A DNA stretch of 64,000 bases, taken from JAFGPF01 sp964500415 (lineage in GTDB: Bacteria; Chloroflexota; Dehalococcoidia; Dehalococcoidales; RBG-16-60-22). Within the stretch, counting starts at the first letter, position 1. Each line of letters starts with the position of its first letter. The notes under the pieces are model-generated. The model made no database searches. It had not been told where the DNA came from and worked only from the letters and a program-made list of their open reading frames with translations. Location: NCBI GenBank assembly GCA_964500415.1, contig CAZCOB010000007.1, forward strand, positions 1 to 64,000, in the 5' to 3' direction. Below, one piece after another: positions 25,145 through 32,515 of this stretch. Position numbers and translations under genes: made by a program.

Positions 25145-25185
25145 GTTGAAAATAGAAAGGGCCTAGCATTTTATCGGCTAAGCCC
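25145..25185 (-). terminator. Terminator after the receiver-like gene
   Basis: On the reverse strand GGGC-TAGC-type arms (25159-25168 and 25177-25185, one mismatch) form a stem, followed by CCCTTTCTATTTTC. It lies about 65 bases after the stop of the gene at 25249. Confidence 0.5.
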
Positions 25186-25248
25186 TGCCCGCTACGGGTG
25201 CGTTACCAAGCTGGGGAACAGCTTATCTTTGTATATATTTCAGTATCT

Positions 25249-25668
25249 TCAGCGTTTTCCGGTACGTGTATTGGAAAACGGGTCGAGCATTACGGTGGCA
25301 TTCCGCTTCAGGGTCTCTTCTATCCGTGATTTTAATAAATCGACTCCAAAAGGCTCGGTTAGATAGCTATCGGAACCCAGGTTCAGGCCCCTGACCGTGT
25401 TGTCGCCGGTGCCCCAGGTACTGAGCATCACGATGGGGACAAGCGTCCATTGGCGGAGTTGCAGGCATATGCCGATTCCATCCAGCGTGGGCATCATGAT
25501 ATCGAGAATGATTAATTCCGGGTCTTCGTTTTCGATTATATCCTCGAGGTGGATTCCGGTATGACGGGTGCTTATTATCTCATATCGACCGTCATTCAGT
25601 CCTTGCTGCAAAAAACTCACCAGTACCGGGTCGGTGCTGATAGTAAGAATTTTAGTTTTTGCCAGCAT
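25249..25668 (-). CDS. Stand-alone receiver-domain protein, degenerate
   Basis: A 139-residue single response-regulator receiver domain. The phospho-acceptor is in place (LIILDIMMP, D56) and the Thr/Ser switch is present (MLSTWG). The nearly invariant Lys of the KPF motif is Glu (YLTEPFG, E105), and the N-terminal acidic pair is reduced to STDP. In other receivers the Lys is needed for normal phospho-signalling, so this domain may act constitutively or only bind partners. There is no output domain. RBS AAGGAGG precedes the ATG, and the gene stands alone about 4 kb from the two-component cluster at 29429-34018. Confidence 0.82.
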   Translation of the reverse strand: MLAKTKILTISTDPVLVSFLQQGLNDGRYEIISTRHTGIHLEDIIENEDPELIILDIMMPTLDGIGICLQLRQWTLVPIVMLSTWGTGDNTVRGLNLGSDSYLTEPFGVDLLKSRIEETLKRNATVMLDPFSNTRTGKR

Positions 25669-25855
25669 GTTAGCCTCCTTGGAGTTATTGTTTGATTTTC
25701 TGGTATAAGACTAACATCGCGGCGATAAACAGGGCATAAACGGCCGCAGGCATAAGATAAATATCTCATTAATGATTTGGTGGTGTAGGGGAGACAGGTG
25801 TAACTAACGTTAATGGCGTAAATATGGTTGACATAAAGCTGGTTTCTAAGCAACC

Positions 25856-25901
25856 GGCAACCATAAATAAAGGGTGTTTCTTTAGTAAGTTAATGGTTGC
25901 C
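25856..25901. repeat. Inverted repeat downstream of the cupin-like gene cluster
   Basis: GGCAACCAT (25856-25864) is perfectly mirrored by ATGGTTGCC (25893-25901) with 28 bases between. No T run follows on the reverse strand, so it is not a typical terminator; it may protect the 3' end of the cluster mRNA. Confidence 0.45.
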
Positions 25902-25917
25902 TTTAGCGATTGCTACC

Positions 25918-26349
25918 TTAGCCTTTTTTATCGTAGACGCTTTGAGGGCCGGTGCTGAAATAAAAAATAGGCCGGTCTACCCGGTGGAAAATTATAGGAC
26001 AGTGCATCAGTCCTGCTGGAATAAAGACGGCGCTGCTCTTGGTAATGATATGCTTTTCATCGCCAAGATGTATTTCCACCTCTCCGCATAAATCGTGCGG
26101 GTCTTCCGGGTTGCTCCCGAAGAATCCGATGTATTCATCCCAGTCGTGGGAGTGGCTGCCGGCCGGACTGCCCCTGCCGGAGGCTTTCCATATCAGGGCG
26201 CAGTTTAGGTAAAAAGCCCCTTTAATAACTTCGTCATCTACAACGACGACGACTTCTCCGCTACGTTCTCCCTCGGATGGCTGGGGAGGTGGTGTTTTAG
26301 GCGGCTTTACTTTGGATATAATGTATTTTCCATATTTAGTTTCCGCCAT
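25918..26349 (-). CDS. Small cupin-like protein (1 of 4 in tandem)
   Basis: A protein of about 143 residues with a single cupin-like beta barrel. The metal-type motif reads SHSHDWDEYIGFFG and the second motif is FIPAGLMHCPIIF, giving His/His/Glu and His ligands as in cupins. It starts with MAETKYGKYI like its neighbours. The ATG at 26349 is chosen by alignment with the paralogues, although an in-frame GTG six bases earlier is closer to AAGGAG. A Lys-Pro-rich linker lies between residues 14 and 30. It is last in a run of four related genes. The family in general includes dioxygenases, isomerases and sugar-binding proteins; the function here is unknown. Confidence 0.8.
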   Translation of the reverse strand: MAETKYGKYIISKVKPPKTPPPQPSEGERSGEVVVVVDDEVIKGAFYLNCALIWKASGRGSPAGSHSHDWDEYIGFFGSNPEDPHDLCGEVEIHLGDEKHIITKSSAVFIPAGLMHCPIIFHRVDRPIFYFSTGPQSVYDKKG

Positions 26350-26372
26350 TTTCACGTACGCTCCTTACTGTT

Positions 26373-26786
26373 TCATTTATTCAGTTTTTCCTGATGGTAT
26401 CGACGTGTCAGCATTACTTCCAGGAAGATAACGGGTTTGGGGATTTTCTTGAAGTTCAGCGGGCCGTGGGGCAATCCTTTGGCAACAGAGACGATGGCAG
26501 GGGAGTCGATAATGTGTTTTTCCTGTTCCTCGCCCAGGCATATCTCGATTACCGCCCCGCCGAAATCGTGCACATCCATCGGATTGGTTCCCAGAAAGCA
26601 AAGCAGCTGTACGAAGTCGCTGTGAGAGTGTGGCTCCTTCAGTACCATCTCCGGTTTGGTGAAAACATGGTGGGTGATAATGCAATCGGCATCCATCTCG
26701 TCGCCGCTGGCCGATAGCCCCTCCATCTGGTGGTGTTTCTTAAACGCGTTTCGAAGGATATGTTTCCCGTATTTGGTCTCTGCCAT
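26373..26786 (-). CDS. Small cupin-like protein (2 of 4 in tandem)
   Basis: A 137-residue cupin-like protein starting MAETKYGKHILRN. The first cupin motif includes EPHSHSDFVQLLCFLG, the second VAKGLPHGPLNFKK, and FLEVMLTRRYH closes the domain. The frame stays open a further 114 codons upstream, but that stretch overlaps the neighbouring gene in another frame, is rich in Arg and Gly, and lacks family resemblance. The ATG at 26786 has GGAGGG nine bases upstream and aligns with the paralogues. A conserved pattern shared by all copies is FxGxNPxDxxDxGxxxE between the two motifs. Confidence 0.82.
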   Translation of the reverse strand: MAETKYGKHILRNAFKKHHQMEGLSASGDEMDADCIITHHVFTKPEMVLKEPHSHSDFVQLLCFLGTNPMDVHDFGGAVIEICLGEEQEKHIIDSPAIVSVAKGLPHGPLNFKKIPKPVIFLEVMLTRRYHQEKLNK

Positions 26787-26836
26787 ATTATTAAACCCTC
26801 CTCGCAATGGTTTTGTAATGTAAAAGCAAATAATAT

Positions 26837-27310
26837 CTAAAACTCGTTTCCGGATGTACGGGTATACATCGTCCCGTTTCCCGCCGTCCAGAAGAAAATA
26901 GGGTAGTCGATTCTCCTGATATAAAGAGGCAGATGCTTCATCCCCTTGGGTACATAAATCAGGCAGCTCTTGGTAAGGATGAATTTCTCGTCTTCCAGCC
27001 AGAACTCGAGTTCGCCTCCCAGTTCCCGGGGCTTGCCCGGCACCGTACCCACAAATCCCAGTGTCTCGTCGAAGTCGTGCGTGTGGGCTATCTCTATCTC
27101 CAGGTCTCCGGTGCCGTGCTTTTTCCACAGCCAGACGCAGTTGGTATAAAAAGCGCCTTCGACCACGCTATCATCCAGCGCGAACATCCAGGTGGAATCG
27201 AAATAGTTACCTTTTTCTCTCTGCTCCTGTATTCGCTTCGGTATGGGAAAGGGTTTCTCCGGCGGCTTGACGTCGGTAAAGATGTACTTCGCATATTTGT
27301 ATTCTGTCAA
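26837..27310 (-). CDS. Small cupin-like protein (3 of 4 in tandem)
   Basis: A 157-residue cupin-like protein. It starts at TTG (27310), with AAGGAG eight bases upstream, giving MTEYKYAKYIF in line with its paralogues. The first motif is AHTHDFDETLGFVG, the second YVPKGMKHLPLYI, and it ends PIFFWTAGNG. It has an additional segment near residues 20-45 (basic, Lys/Arg/Glu-rich) compared with copies 2 and 4. No signal peptide is visible. It is probably co-transcribed with the rest of the cluster. Confidence 0.82.
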   Translation of the reverse strand: MTEYKYAKYIFTDVKPPEKPFPIPKRIQEQREKGNYFDSTWMFALDDSVVEGAFYTNCVWLWKKHGTGDLEIEIAHTHDFDETLGFVGTVPGKPRELGGELEFWLEDEKFILTKSCLIYVPKGMKHLPLYIRRIDYPIFFWTAGNGTMYTRTSGNEF

Positions 27311-27331
27311 GTGCTTTTCTCCTTATTTTGA

Positions 27332-27757
27332 TTATTTTTTGTCTGGTTTTTTCTTCGGCGGCCGCCGGGGCGGTTTCCAGATGCGGGTAAGCGATATTTC
27401 CAGGAATACGAGCGGTTTTTCCACTTTTTTAAAAACTATCGGACAGTGCTTTACCCCGGAGGGAATGGAAACGACGGCGGTGGAGGTGATGGTATGTTTC
27501 TCGCCCCCCAGCGTGAAGTCTATCTCCGCGCCGAAGTCGGTAACATCTTCCGGGTTGCCCCCGATGAAGCAGAGCATTTCCGGGAACTTGTGGGAGTGGG
27601 GATGGTCGAAGGACATAGGTTTGGTGATACAGTGGTACCCGATGCTGCAGTCCGCATCCAGTTCGCCGTTGTGCGCCAGGACCGATTTACCGGTGTAGTG
27701 AGGTATATCTATGATAAGTCCGGTTTTGATGCATTTCCCGTATTTTGATTCGGCCAT
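27332..27757 (-). CDS. Small cupin-like protein (4 of 4 in tandem)
   Basis: A 141-residue cupin-like protein starting MAESKYGKCIKTG. It has DHPHSHKFPEMLCFIG (first His-rich motif), EIDFTLGGEKHTI and SIPSGVKHCPIVF (second motif), and a strongly basic Pro/Lys tail (residues 128-141). RBS GGGAG precedes the ATG. It is the first of the four copies in transcription order and follows the NTF2-like gene by ten bases. All four share the N-terminal KYGK/KYAK tag, which also appears as YEKYAV and YEQYVI in the two-domain relative at 47844-48770. Confidence 0.82.
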   Translation of the reverse strand: MAESKYGKCIKTGLIIDIPHYTGKSVLAHNGELDADCSIGYHCITKPMSFDHPHSHKFPEMLCFIGGNPEDVTDFGAEIDFTLGGEKHTITSTAVVSIPSGVKHCPIVFKKVEKPLVFLEISLTRIWKPPRRPPKKKPDKK

Positions 27758-27766
27758 TTTCTCTCC

Positions 27767-28462
27767 CTATCTTTTACCTTTCTTTTTTTTCATTAACCTT
27801 GCGTTCTTTTCACTATCGGAAGTCGGCCTACCGGTGACGGGGTGGTTGTAGTGGAAGGGGAAAATATAGCCGGACATGAACCGTGGGTCGTCAGGCGTGG
27901 GCGGAATATCCGGGTCGGGCGCTTTAAAGCCCATGATAGACTTGCCAATCATTTCCGATGTTCCCCATGATTCCTCGGGGACCCTGACGTTATAGGGGAT
28001 AATCCACCTTACCGTCAGGAACTTCCAGGCGCCGTTTTCCTTGATGTATTCGATTTCATAGATGCCGCCGACCAGCGAGCCGCGGAGCTTGCCCTCCTTG
28101 TCAGGCACACAAACGCCCCCGAAGGCGTACCAGCGGCCTTTAGCCCTCCTGCCATCGGGCTCAACGTCAACGACGCCGGCAATCGGCATTACCTGGTGCA
28201 GGAAGCCGGGCGGCGGCTCCGGCCGGTCAGAGCCGACCCCGAAATAACGTTTCACGCCTTCCTTGCCGAGCCAGGTTCCCTCCAGCCAGTATAGAGCGAC
28301 ATCCGGGTGGTCGGCGAAACAGTCGTATATCTCGTCACGCATCATGTGCTGGACGTAGTAGCTGTATACCCTTTGCAGCCTCTTGACCTCGTTGATGTCA
28401 TCCAGGATACCGACCTTCTTTTCCAGGGCTTTAAGCCGTGCTTCCATCTCTTCTACATTCAT
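27767..28462 (-). CDS. NTF2/SnoaL-like protein (SnoaL_4 type)
   Basis: A 231-residue protein with a short N-terminal coiled coil (VEEMEARLKALEKKVGILDD) followed by a SnoaL_4-like domain. It has EVKRLQRVYSYYVQHMMRDEIYDCFADH, the WLEGTWLGKEGVKRYF strand, and KGRWYAFGGV...YEIEYIKENGAWKFLTVRW. The coiled-coil prefix plus NTF2 fold is seen in bacterial relatives of scytalone dehydratase and ring-hydroxylating small subunits; no catalytic assignment is possible here. The C-terminus is Lys-rich. AAGGAG lies six bases before the ATG. It leads the cluster of four cupin-like genes, so a shared pathway is likely (inference). Confidence 0.83.
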   Translation of the reverse strand: MNVEEMEARLKALEKKVGILDDINEVKRLQRVYSYYVQHMMRDEIYDCFADHPDVALYWLEGTWLGKEGVKRYFGVGSDRPEPPPGFLHQVMPIAGVVDVEPDGRRAKGRWYAFGGVCVPDKEGKLRGSLVGGIYEIEYIKENGAWKFLTVRWIIPYNVRVPEESWGTSEMIGKSIMGFKAPDPDIPPTPDDPRFMSGYIFPFHYNHPVTGRPTSDSEKNARLMKKKKGKR

Positions 28463-28481
28463 GAATAGCTCCTTGTAATTG

Positions 28482-29291
28482 TTATTTTATGATTTCGCTA
28501 GCTAATAATTGGGTTGTTTTTCTGGCGTACGCCAGAATATCGTGAAGAATATCTTTGTTAAATGGCTTGATGTCTTCAGTACCTGTATAGACGGCAAGCA
28601 CCTGGACGATAGTGTCGGAGAACTCGGACGGAAGATTAACGAGCGCCCACTCGCCGCCTTCTTTCTTGGACATGACTTTATCTTCCCTGATAAAGGCGAT
28701 GATGCGGCATGGGGTAAGCACGATGTAAGTTGGAGGTAGAGTATCGAAATTATCGTTTATCCAATTCAGCTCATTATTTAACGAAGCGATACTCATTTCT
28801 CGGGGTATTTCCGGGAACAATTCTTCGATAGCCTTGCCGTAAAGACAGATACCGCGTTGCCGTATAACCTCGAAATGGAGAACCATATCATCGTCACATC
28901 GCTGAGCTGTAAAATCGATGGTTCCGGTCTCGTACTGTTCGCGATGGTCGTAGTTATAATGAAGCTCGAATGGCGTCGGATACATAATGTTTTTCACACT
29001 GTCTATAGTTACGATACTCATTTCAGCGCGTATATCGGAGATACCGAGAAGGTAGTCGATAATTGCCTTCTTTTGTTCGGTTGTCAGTTTGTGTCGGACA
29101 ACCGCCAGAAAATCCAGGTCGCTTGACTTGGGATTGAAACAGCCCATCGCCAGCGAGCCGTGCAGGTAAAAGCCCTCCAGGTCTCCCCTGAAAGCCCGGC
29201 GGTAGAAGCTGAGAATGTCGTTAACCCTGCTCCGTAGTGACTCCGGGCAGTTATGCCAGCCGTAGAAAGCAGTCAGGTGATTTTTGTTCAT
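28482..29291 (-). CDS. AadA-like nucleotidyltransferase
   Basis: A 269-residue protein of the ANT/AadA type: an N-terminal nucleotidyltransferase domain with the core GSLAMGCFNPKSSDLDFLAVV (residues about 45-65, catalytic Asp pair in SDLDF), then a DUF4111-like helical C-terminal half with a substrate-binding ARKTTQ end. Known members adenylylate aminoglycosides such as streptomycin or spectinomycin, but distant chromosomal homologues often have unknown substrates, so resistance should not be assumed. The RBS is weak. It lies between the metabolic cluster and the two-component genes without an obvious link to either. Confidence 0.82.
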   Translation of the reverse strand: MNKNHLTAFYGWHNCPESLRSRVNDILSFYRRAFRGDLEGFYLHGSLAMGCFNPKSSDLDFLAVVRHKLTTEQKKAIIDYLLGISDIRAEMSIVTIDSVKNIMYPTPFELHYNYDHREQYETGTIDFTAQRCDDDMVLHFEVIRQRGICLYGKAIEELFPEIPREMSIASLNNELNWINDNFDTLPPTYIVLTPCRIIAFIREDKVMSKKEGGEWALVNLPSEFSDTIVQVLAVYTGTEDIKPFNKDILHDILAYARKTTQLLASEIIK

Positions 29292-29369
29292 GAGTTTGTT
29301 TCGGTGAATTTATTGGTTATATTGGAAAATTGTATACCTGATTGTACTCTAAAAAAGGTAATTAGACAA

Positions 29370-29399
29370 ATAATAAAAGGGAGCCGTTGCGGCTCCCTT
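29370..29399 (-). terminator. Terminator at the 3' end of the archaellum/two-component array
   Basis: AAGGGAGCC (29377-29385) pairs perfectly with GGCTCCCTT (29391-29399). On the reverse strand the stem is followed by TTATTATTTG. It is the first good terminator after the long reverse-strand array that starts at 44980. Confidence 0.75.
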
Positions 29400-29428
29400 C
29401 GTTTCTGTCTAATTAAGATGCGAGGCTT

Positions 29429-30127
29429 CTATGGCACGTCGGTGGCTATGAAGTAGCCCACGCCGGGGATAGTCTGGATATACTTGGGGTTCTTGGGGTC
29501 GGGTTCCAGCTTCCGGCGTAGTCGGCCCACGAACACGCGCAGGTACTCCTTCTCCGATGAGTATTCGCTGCCCCAGACGCTCTGTAAAAGCATACTGTGG
29601 GTGAGGACTTTATCCGAGTTCACCGCCAGGTGTTGCAGCAGCGAATACTCGGTGGGAGTAAGCGTTATCTCATTGCCGTTGACGGTGACGCGCCTCTTGG
29701 CAAAGTTAATCTCCAGTCCGTCGCAGGCGAAGCTTGACTGTGCCGGCGCTGCGGTGGGGTCGCCGCGGTGTCGGAAAGCCGTCTTGATTCTCGCCATAAG
29801 CTCGGCAATGCCGAAGGGCTTGGTCAGATAATCGTCGGCGCCCAGCTCCAGGCATTTAACCTTGTCGTTTTCATCGCCGCGTGCGCTGAGGATAATGATA
29901 GGTACGTTTGACCATTCCCGGATACGCCGTACCACTTCCACGCCGTCCACTTTGGGCATCATAAGGTCGAGTATTATCAGGTCGACGAAATCTCTCTGCA
30001 CCGCTTCCAGCGATTCCTCGCCGTTGGTAGCGGTAATTACTTCGTAGCCGCGTGCCTTGAGATTCGTACTGAGCAGTCTCAATATCGCCGGGTCATCATC
30101 TACGATGAGCAAGTTTTTCTTATCCAT
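29429..30127 (-). CDS. OmpR/PhoB-family response regulator
   Basis: A 232-residue two-domain regulator. The receiver (1-120) has the acidic pair DDD at 10-12, phospho-acceptor D54 in LIILDLMMP, and the KPF motif (YLTKPFG). A winged-helix DNA-binding domain of OmpR type (about 130-228) has LTPTEYSLLQHLAVN, TYPE-like recognition helix region and GVGYFI. The ATG at 30127 is preferred over an upstream frame extension because it aligns with the family start and has AGGGGG seven bases upstream. It follows the hybrid kinase gene by 13 bases and is last in the four-gene sensory block behind the archaellum genes, so it is the likely transcriptional output of that system. Confidence 0.92.
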   Translation of the reverse strand: MDKKNLLIVDDDPAILRLLSTNLKARGYEVITATNGEESLEAVQRDFVDLIILDLMMPKVDGVEVVRRIREWSNVPIIILSARGDENDKVKCLELGADDYLTKPFGIAELMARIKTAFRHRGDPTAAPAQSSFACDGLEINFAKRRVTVNGNEITLTPTEYSLLQHLAVNSDKVLTHSMLLQSVWGSEYSSEKEYLRVFVGRLRRKLEPDPKNPKYIQTIPGVGYFIATDVP

Positions 30128-30140
30128 AGTCGTTCCCCCT

Positions 30141-31760
30141 TTAGTCCACCGGCAGACTGAAGCTGAATCTGGTACCCTTAGCCGGTTCGCTTTCCACCCA
30201 GATTCTGCCGCCGTGTGCCTCGATAATACCCCGGCAAATGGCAAGCCCCAGCCCGGTCCCCTTTCTCCTTCCGGTTTTGCGCCCGTTTCCCTGGAAGAAT
30301 CGTTCGAAAATTTTCAGTTGTTGTTCCGAAGGAATGCCGACGCCTTCATCGGCCACGCTTAAAATAACTTCTTTTTTGCCGTTGGTATGCACTTCGATGG
30401 TAATGGTTGTATTATCTTCCGAAAACTTCACCGCGTTATCAACAAGATTGGTAAGGACCTCCCTGATGCGTCCGTCATCGATAGACACCGGCGGAAGCGA
30501 GTCGGGGATATCGATGCGCAGGTGGTGCCTGGCAGTAAGCTTATCCAGCCTGTCCTTTGTTGCGTAAATAACATCGGCGAGTTTATGAGGCTTCCTTTTT
30601 ACCTCCAGAGCATTGGCTTCAAGACGCGACATCATAAGCAGGTCGTCCACCAGGCGTGTCAGCGTGTCAGCGTCTTTGTCGATGGATACCAGGAAATCGC
30701 GCCGTGTCTGGTCGTCGAAAATAACATCGGATTGCAGGAGACTGTTAGCGCAACCCTTTATGACGGCCAGCGGTGTACGCAGTTCGTGGGAAACGTTGGC
30801 CAGGAACTCGGTACGCATGGAGTCCAGTTCCCGGAGAGCCTTGGCGCTGGAAGCATCTTCGTATAACTGTGCATTCCGCACGGCGATAGCTATCTCGCGG
30901 CCTATACCGGTAAGCAGCTCGACATTATTGGAACTGAAATATCGCGCAAAACTGGTGGCTACACCCAGCACGCCGATACTTTCCCCCAGGATGGTCAGGG
31001 GGACGCCGGCGAATGAGTGGTAACCCCCGTTAATAAGAAAATTGAGGTCGGTTTGTGTATCTCTAACTAACTCTTCGATTATTTCGGACCCGGCCTCCCC
31101 GAAGATACGACCGATAACACCGCTATTCTTGCTGATTTCTTTCGGCATGGACTGGACCAGCCTCTTGGATAAACCGTGGTGCCCCTTCAACCGCAGGTGG
31201 TCGTTTTCGCCTAGGTAGATAAAATTCGCCTCCAGGCCGGTAGACCGGGCTACTGTGTCCAGCGCCGAATCTATAATTTCCTGGAGGTCAAGCGACTGGG
31301 ATACAGCTTGGGATACGTTAAGCAGGATATTGGTGATACGGTTATGCCGTTCCAGTTCTTCCACCAGCTGCCGGTTTTCCAGCACCAGACGCTGTTTCTC
31401 CAGGCCGCGGCTGATAACCGATAGCAGGTTATCCGGGTCGAGGGGTTTCTCCAGATAAGCGAAAGCGCCACGATTCAACGATTCCACGGCGTTCTGCACC
31501 GAAGAGTGGCCGGTCAGCATTATAGCGATGATTTCCGGGTGAATTTCGAGGATTCCGGAAAGCAGCTTGGTGCCATTAACGTCAGGCAGGCTGATATCCA
31601 CAATAACGGCATTATAGAAAAGTTCTTTCAGGCGCAAAAAAGCGTCGCCGCCGGAAGGAGCGGTTTCTACCTCGTATCCCTTACCTTTGAGAATGCGGCT
31701 GATGATATTCAGGAAATCGAGGTCATCATCGACTACCAGCACGCTTTCCTTAGCCTTCAT
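30141..31760 (-). CDS. Histidine kinase with N-terminal receiver and GAF domain
   Basis: A 539-residue soluble signalling protein. Receiver 1-120 (D55 in VIVDISLP, K in LEKPLD), a linking coiled coil (120-145), a GAF domain (about 150-300, YLGENDHLRLKGHHG...AGVPLTI), then HisKA with phospho-acceptor H325 in VSHELRTP, and an HATPase_c domain ending in GIIEAHGGRIWVESEP. There are no membrane segments, so it senses a cytoplasmic signal or receives phosphate from the neighbouring kinase through its receiver. The ATG overlaps the end of the double-receiver gene by 11 bases, which suggests translational coupling. Confidence 0.93.
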   Translation of the reverse strand: MKAKESVLVVDDDLDFLNIISRILKGKGYEVETAPSGGDAFLRLKELFYNAVIVDISLPDVNGTKLLSGILEIHPEIIAIMLTGHSSVQNAVESLNRGAFAYLEKPLDPDNLLSVISRGLEKQRLVLENRQLVEELERHNRITNILLNVSQAVSQSLDLQEIIDSALDTVARSTGLEANFIYLGENDHLRLKGHHGLSKRLVQSMPKEISKNSGVIGRIFGEAGSEIIEELVRDTQTDLNFLINGGYHSFAGVPLTILGESIGVLGVATSFARYFSSNNVELLTGIGREIAIAVRNAQLYEDASSAKALRELDSMRTEFLANVSHELRTPLAVIKGCANSLLQSDVIFDDQTRRDFLVSIDKDADTLTRLVDDLLMMSRLEANALEVKRKPHKLADVIYATKDRLDKLTARHHLRIDIPDSLPPVSIDDGRIREVLTNLVDNAVKFSEDNTTITIEVHTNGKKEVILSVADEGVGIPSEQQLKIFERFFQGNGRKTGRRKGTGLGLAICRGIIEAHGGRIWVESEPAKGTRFSFSLPVD

Positions 31761-32508
31761 CTACTCTCCTGGAATGACGTTTCTTTTTTCTTATGTTGCT
31801 TACTATTTTGGCGGCTTCGGCAGGGTCGAACGGTTTGTAAAGGCAGGTAATCGCCGCAGCTTCCTGGGCCTTGTCCAGGGCGTCTTTGACTTCGTTACGG
31901 AATCCGGTCATCATTACTGTCAGGATGTCCGGGTTGATTTCCTTCAGGCGCAGCAGGGTTTCCAGACCGTCTATATTAGGCAGCTTTACATCTATAAAAG
32001 CCATCTGGAGCTCCTTTTCCTGAGCTATGGTAACCGCCTCTTCGCCGCTACACGCCGTCAATACGTTGTATCCCTGCTGTTTCAGCACCTTGGTCAGGGT
32101 ATCGCAGATATCGGCATCGTCATCAATGACGAGAATCGGCTGGTTGCCGGCTGCCGCTTCAATCATTTCTATCAATTTGTCTATTTTTATCGGTTTCTGG
32201 ATGATTTTATGAGCACCCTCATCCCTGGCTATCTGAATCAGGCCCTCATCGGAATAGGCTGTCATCAGGATTATCGAGGCTTCGGGTTGCGCCTCCTTTA
32301 TTTTCCGGAAAGCTTCCACGCCGTTCATCTCCGGCATAACGATATCCATTAGCGTGACGTCGAAATCATGTTCTTTAAACTTATCTACGGCGGATACCCC
32401 GTTACTCGCGGTTTCCACAGTAAAACCACGCCGTCTCAAAATCATCGCGAAGGTCTCCAGCAAATCCTCGTTATCGTCAACGACCAGAATCGTCGCTTCT
32501 TCGTTCAT
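31750..32508 (-). CDS. Double receiver-domain protein
   Basis: A 252-residue protein of two complete receivers joined head to tail and no output domain. Receiver 1 (about 1-121) has DDN at 11-13, D55 in LMDIVMP and KP at 105-106. Receiver 2 (123-245) has DDD, D173 in FIDVKLP and KPF. The C-terminal tail is basic (KKKRHSRR). Such proteins serve as phosphate relays or sinks between kinases and effectors. It sits seven bases after the membrane histidine kinase gene and overlaps the hybrid kinase gene, so it is placed to couple the two kinases. Confidence 0.93.
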   Translation of the reverse strand: MNEEATILVVDDNEDLLETFAMILRRRGFTVETASNGVSAVDKFKEHDFDVTLMDIVMPEMNGVEAFRKIKEAQPEASIILMTAYSDEGLIQIARDEGAHKIIQKPIKIDKLIEMIEAAAGNQPILVIDDDADICDTLTKVLKQQGYNVLTACSGEEAVTIAQEKELQMAFIDVKLPNIDGLETLLRLKEINPDILTVMMTGFRNEVKDALDKAQEAAAITCLYKPFDPAEAAKIVSNIRKKKRHSRRVDEG

Positions 32509-32515
32509 TTCAGGT

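Noticed and set aside
26787..27128. N-terminal extension of cupin-like protein 2
   Set aside because: The extra 114 codons overlap cupin-like gene 3 in a different frame, show no family similarity, and a proper RBS sits before the internal ATG at 26786.
28482..29291. Antibiotic resistance island signature from the AadA-like gene
   Set aside because: There is no integron, transposase or repeat around it, and distant chromosomal AadA-like proteins need not confer resistance.
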